Origin: TMP-24 sp046348855
GTDB lineage: Bacteria; Pseudomonadota; Alphaproteobacteria; Rhodobacterales; Rhodobacteraceae
DNA: 64,000 bases
NCBI GenBank assembly: GCA_046348855.1
Contig: JAXMDK010000009.1
Coordinates: 1 to 64,000, forward strand
Reading direction: 5' to 3'
In this document: positions 63,254-64,000 of the stretch, in pieces
How positions within the stretch are numbered: position 1 is the first letter of the stretch
Layout: every line of letters starts with the position of its first letter
The notes under the pieces: generated by a model
What the model saw: the letters and a program-made list of their open reading frames with translations, nothing else
Databases searched by the model: none
Told to the model about the DNA's origin: nothing
Made by a program: the position numbers and the translations under genes

Positions 63254-63280
63254 TGCCTGCCACATGAACGGGGTTTGTCC

Positions 63281-64000
63281 ATGGCCACCTGGAGGCGCGA
63301 AAGCGCCACGCCATTCCTATTGCTGATGCCGGCCTTTGTGACCATGAGCTTCGTGGTTGTCCTGCCGCTGGTCTTCTCGCTTTACACGAGCTTCACCGGC
63401 TATCGGCTGGTCAAGCCGGAAAGCCTTTATGACTGGGTGGGCCTGCGCAACTACCAGCGCATCCTGCAGGACCGGGATTTCTGGGTGCCGTTCGGCCGCA
63501 CCGTCCTGTTCCTGACCGTGGCGCTGAACGTCGAATTCGTCCTGGGCCTGGGCATCGCGCTTCTGATCAACCGGGTCACCTGGGGGCAGCGGACGCTGCG
63601 CACCATCATGATGTTCCCGATGATGTTCTCGCCGATCCTCGTCGGCTTCCAGTTCAAGTTCCTGTTCAACGACAATATCGGCGTGGTCAACAACGCGCTG
63701 CAATCGCTGGGCCTGTCGGCGGGGGCGATCCCCTGGCTGGTCGACGGCAAGCTTGCCTTCTTCTCGATCGCGCTGGCGGAGATATGGATGTCGACCTCGG
63801 TCTTTGCGATCCTCCTGCTGGCCGGGCTCTTCGCCATGCCGCGCGATCCGCTGGAGGCAGCCAAGGTCGATGGCTGCAACGCCTGGCAGACCTTTCGCCA
63901 CATCACCCTGCCGTTCCTGATGCCCTTCGGCTACATCGCCATGGCGATCCGGTCGCTGGACGTGGCGCGGGCCTATGACATCGTCAAGGTGATGACCGAC
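63281..64000 (+). CDS. Sugar-type ABC permease (runs off window)
   Basis: The first 240 residues of a MalF/UgpA-type permease, open to the end of the window. Membrane segments include PFLLLMPAFVTMSFVVVLPL and TVLFLTVALNVEFVLGLGIA. The start of the EAA loop is visible as PLEAAKVDGCNAWQTFRHITLP. ATG 63281 begins MATWRRESATPFLLL. A second permease and ATPase are expected beyond the window. Confidence 0.85.
   Translation, partial: MATWRRESATPFLLLMPAFVTMSFVVVLPLVFSLYTSFTGYRLVKPESLYDWVGLRNYQRILQDRDFWVPFGRTVLFLTVALNVEFVLGLGIALLINRVTWGQRTLRTIMMFPMMFSPILVGFQFKFLFNDNIGVVNNALQSLGLSAGAIPWLVDGKLAFFSIALAEIWMSTSVFAILLLAGLFAMPRDPLEAAKVDGCNAWQTFRHITLPFLMPFGYIAMAIRSLDVARAYDIVKVMTD

Overview
The window is high-GC DNA from an alphaproteobacterium, most likely a Rhodobacteraceae relative (Paracoccus/Rhodobacter type). 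The evidence is a tail-gene set resembling the Rhodobacter gene transfer agent (DUF2460, DUF2163, NlpC/P60, megatron with TIM barrel, DUF2793), many ABC importers, tightly overlapping ATGA/TGATG gene junctions and GC-rich codon use. No rRNA, tRNA or CRISPR array was recognised.

Region 1 (1-12.7 kb) is a wrecked prophage. A prohead protease/capsid fragment abuts a truncated serine recombinase. Next come a small HTH-like gene and a ParDE toxin-antitoxin pair, then a GpA-type terminase lacking its ATPase half and carrying a frameshift. A short gene follows that is a deletion chimera of gpW (head-tail joining) and DUF2460 (tail). The lysis cassette and tail-tip genes after it are intact.

Region 2 (12.9-22.6 kb) is a copper-resistance island. 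On the minus strand it holds an ArsR regulator (frameshifted), a DUF305 plus beta-propeller protein, a Cys/His-rich secreted protein, a DUF411 protein, a CopA-type P1B ATPase, a multicopper oxidase and a small secreted protein. On the plus strand a cytochrome c and an ATP-grasp enzyme are separated by very short coupled reading frames. A 41-bp repeat lies before the terminase (2064-2104) and another copy after the island (22658-22698). Beyond it (23.0-24.7 kb) are fragments of another serine recombinase and a different terminase.

Region 3 (25.1-43.4 kb) is a guanidino-compound catabolic cluster. It has two polyamine/opine-type ABC importers, two LysR regulators, creatininase, creatinase, an FMN alpha-hydroxy-acid dehydrogenase, an FAD (GlcD-like) oxidase (frameshifted), an arginine deiminase/DDAH-like hydrolase, an M20 amidohydrolase and the remains of a TPP-dependent decarboxylase. 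A shared upstream sequence sits about 70 bp before the start codons of three of its transcription units.

Region 4 (43.6-50.8 kb) has an OafA-type acyltransferase, a two-component system and a nitrate/sulfonate/taurine-type ABC importer.

Region 5 (50.9-56.5 kb) is a fructosamine (Amadori compound) utilisation operon: a LacI regulator with two candidate operators, a solute-binding protein, a single-chain permease-ATPase fusion, and FrlB-like and FrlD-like enzymes.

Region 6 (56.6-64 kb) is an IclR-associated cluster of a Gfo/Idh/MocA oxidoreductase, two MaoC hydratases, a CoA-transferase, a binding-protein-like protein without signal peptide, and a sugar-type ABC importer running off the window. 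One MaoC gene has an amber codon and the CoA-transferase is frameshifted. Single-base disruptions in several otherwise ordinary genes suggest either ongoing gene decay or uncorrected assembly errors.
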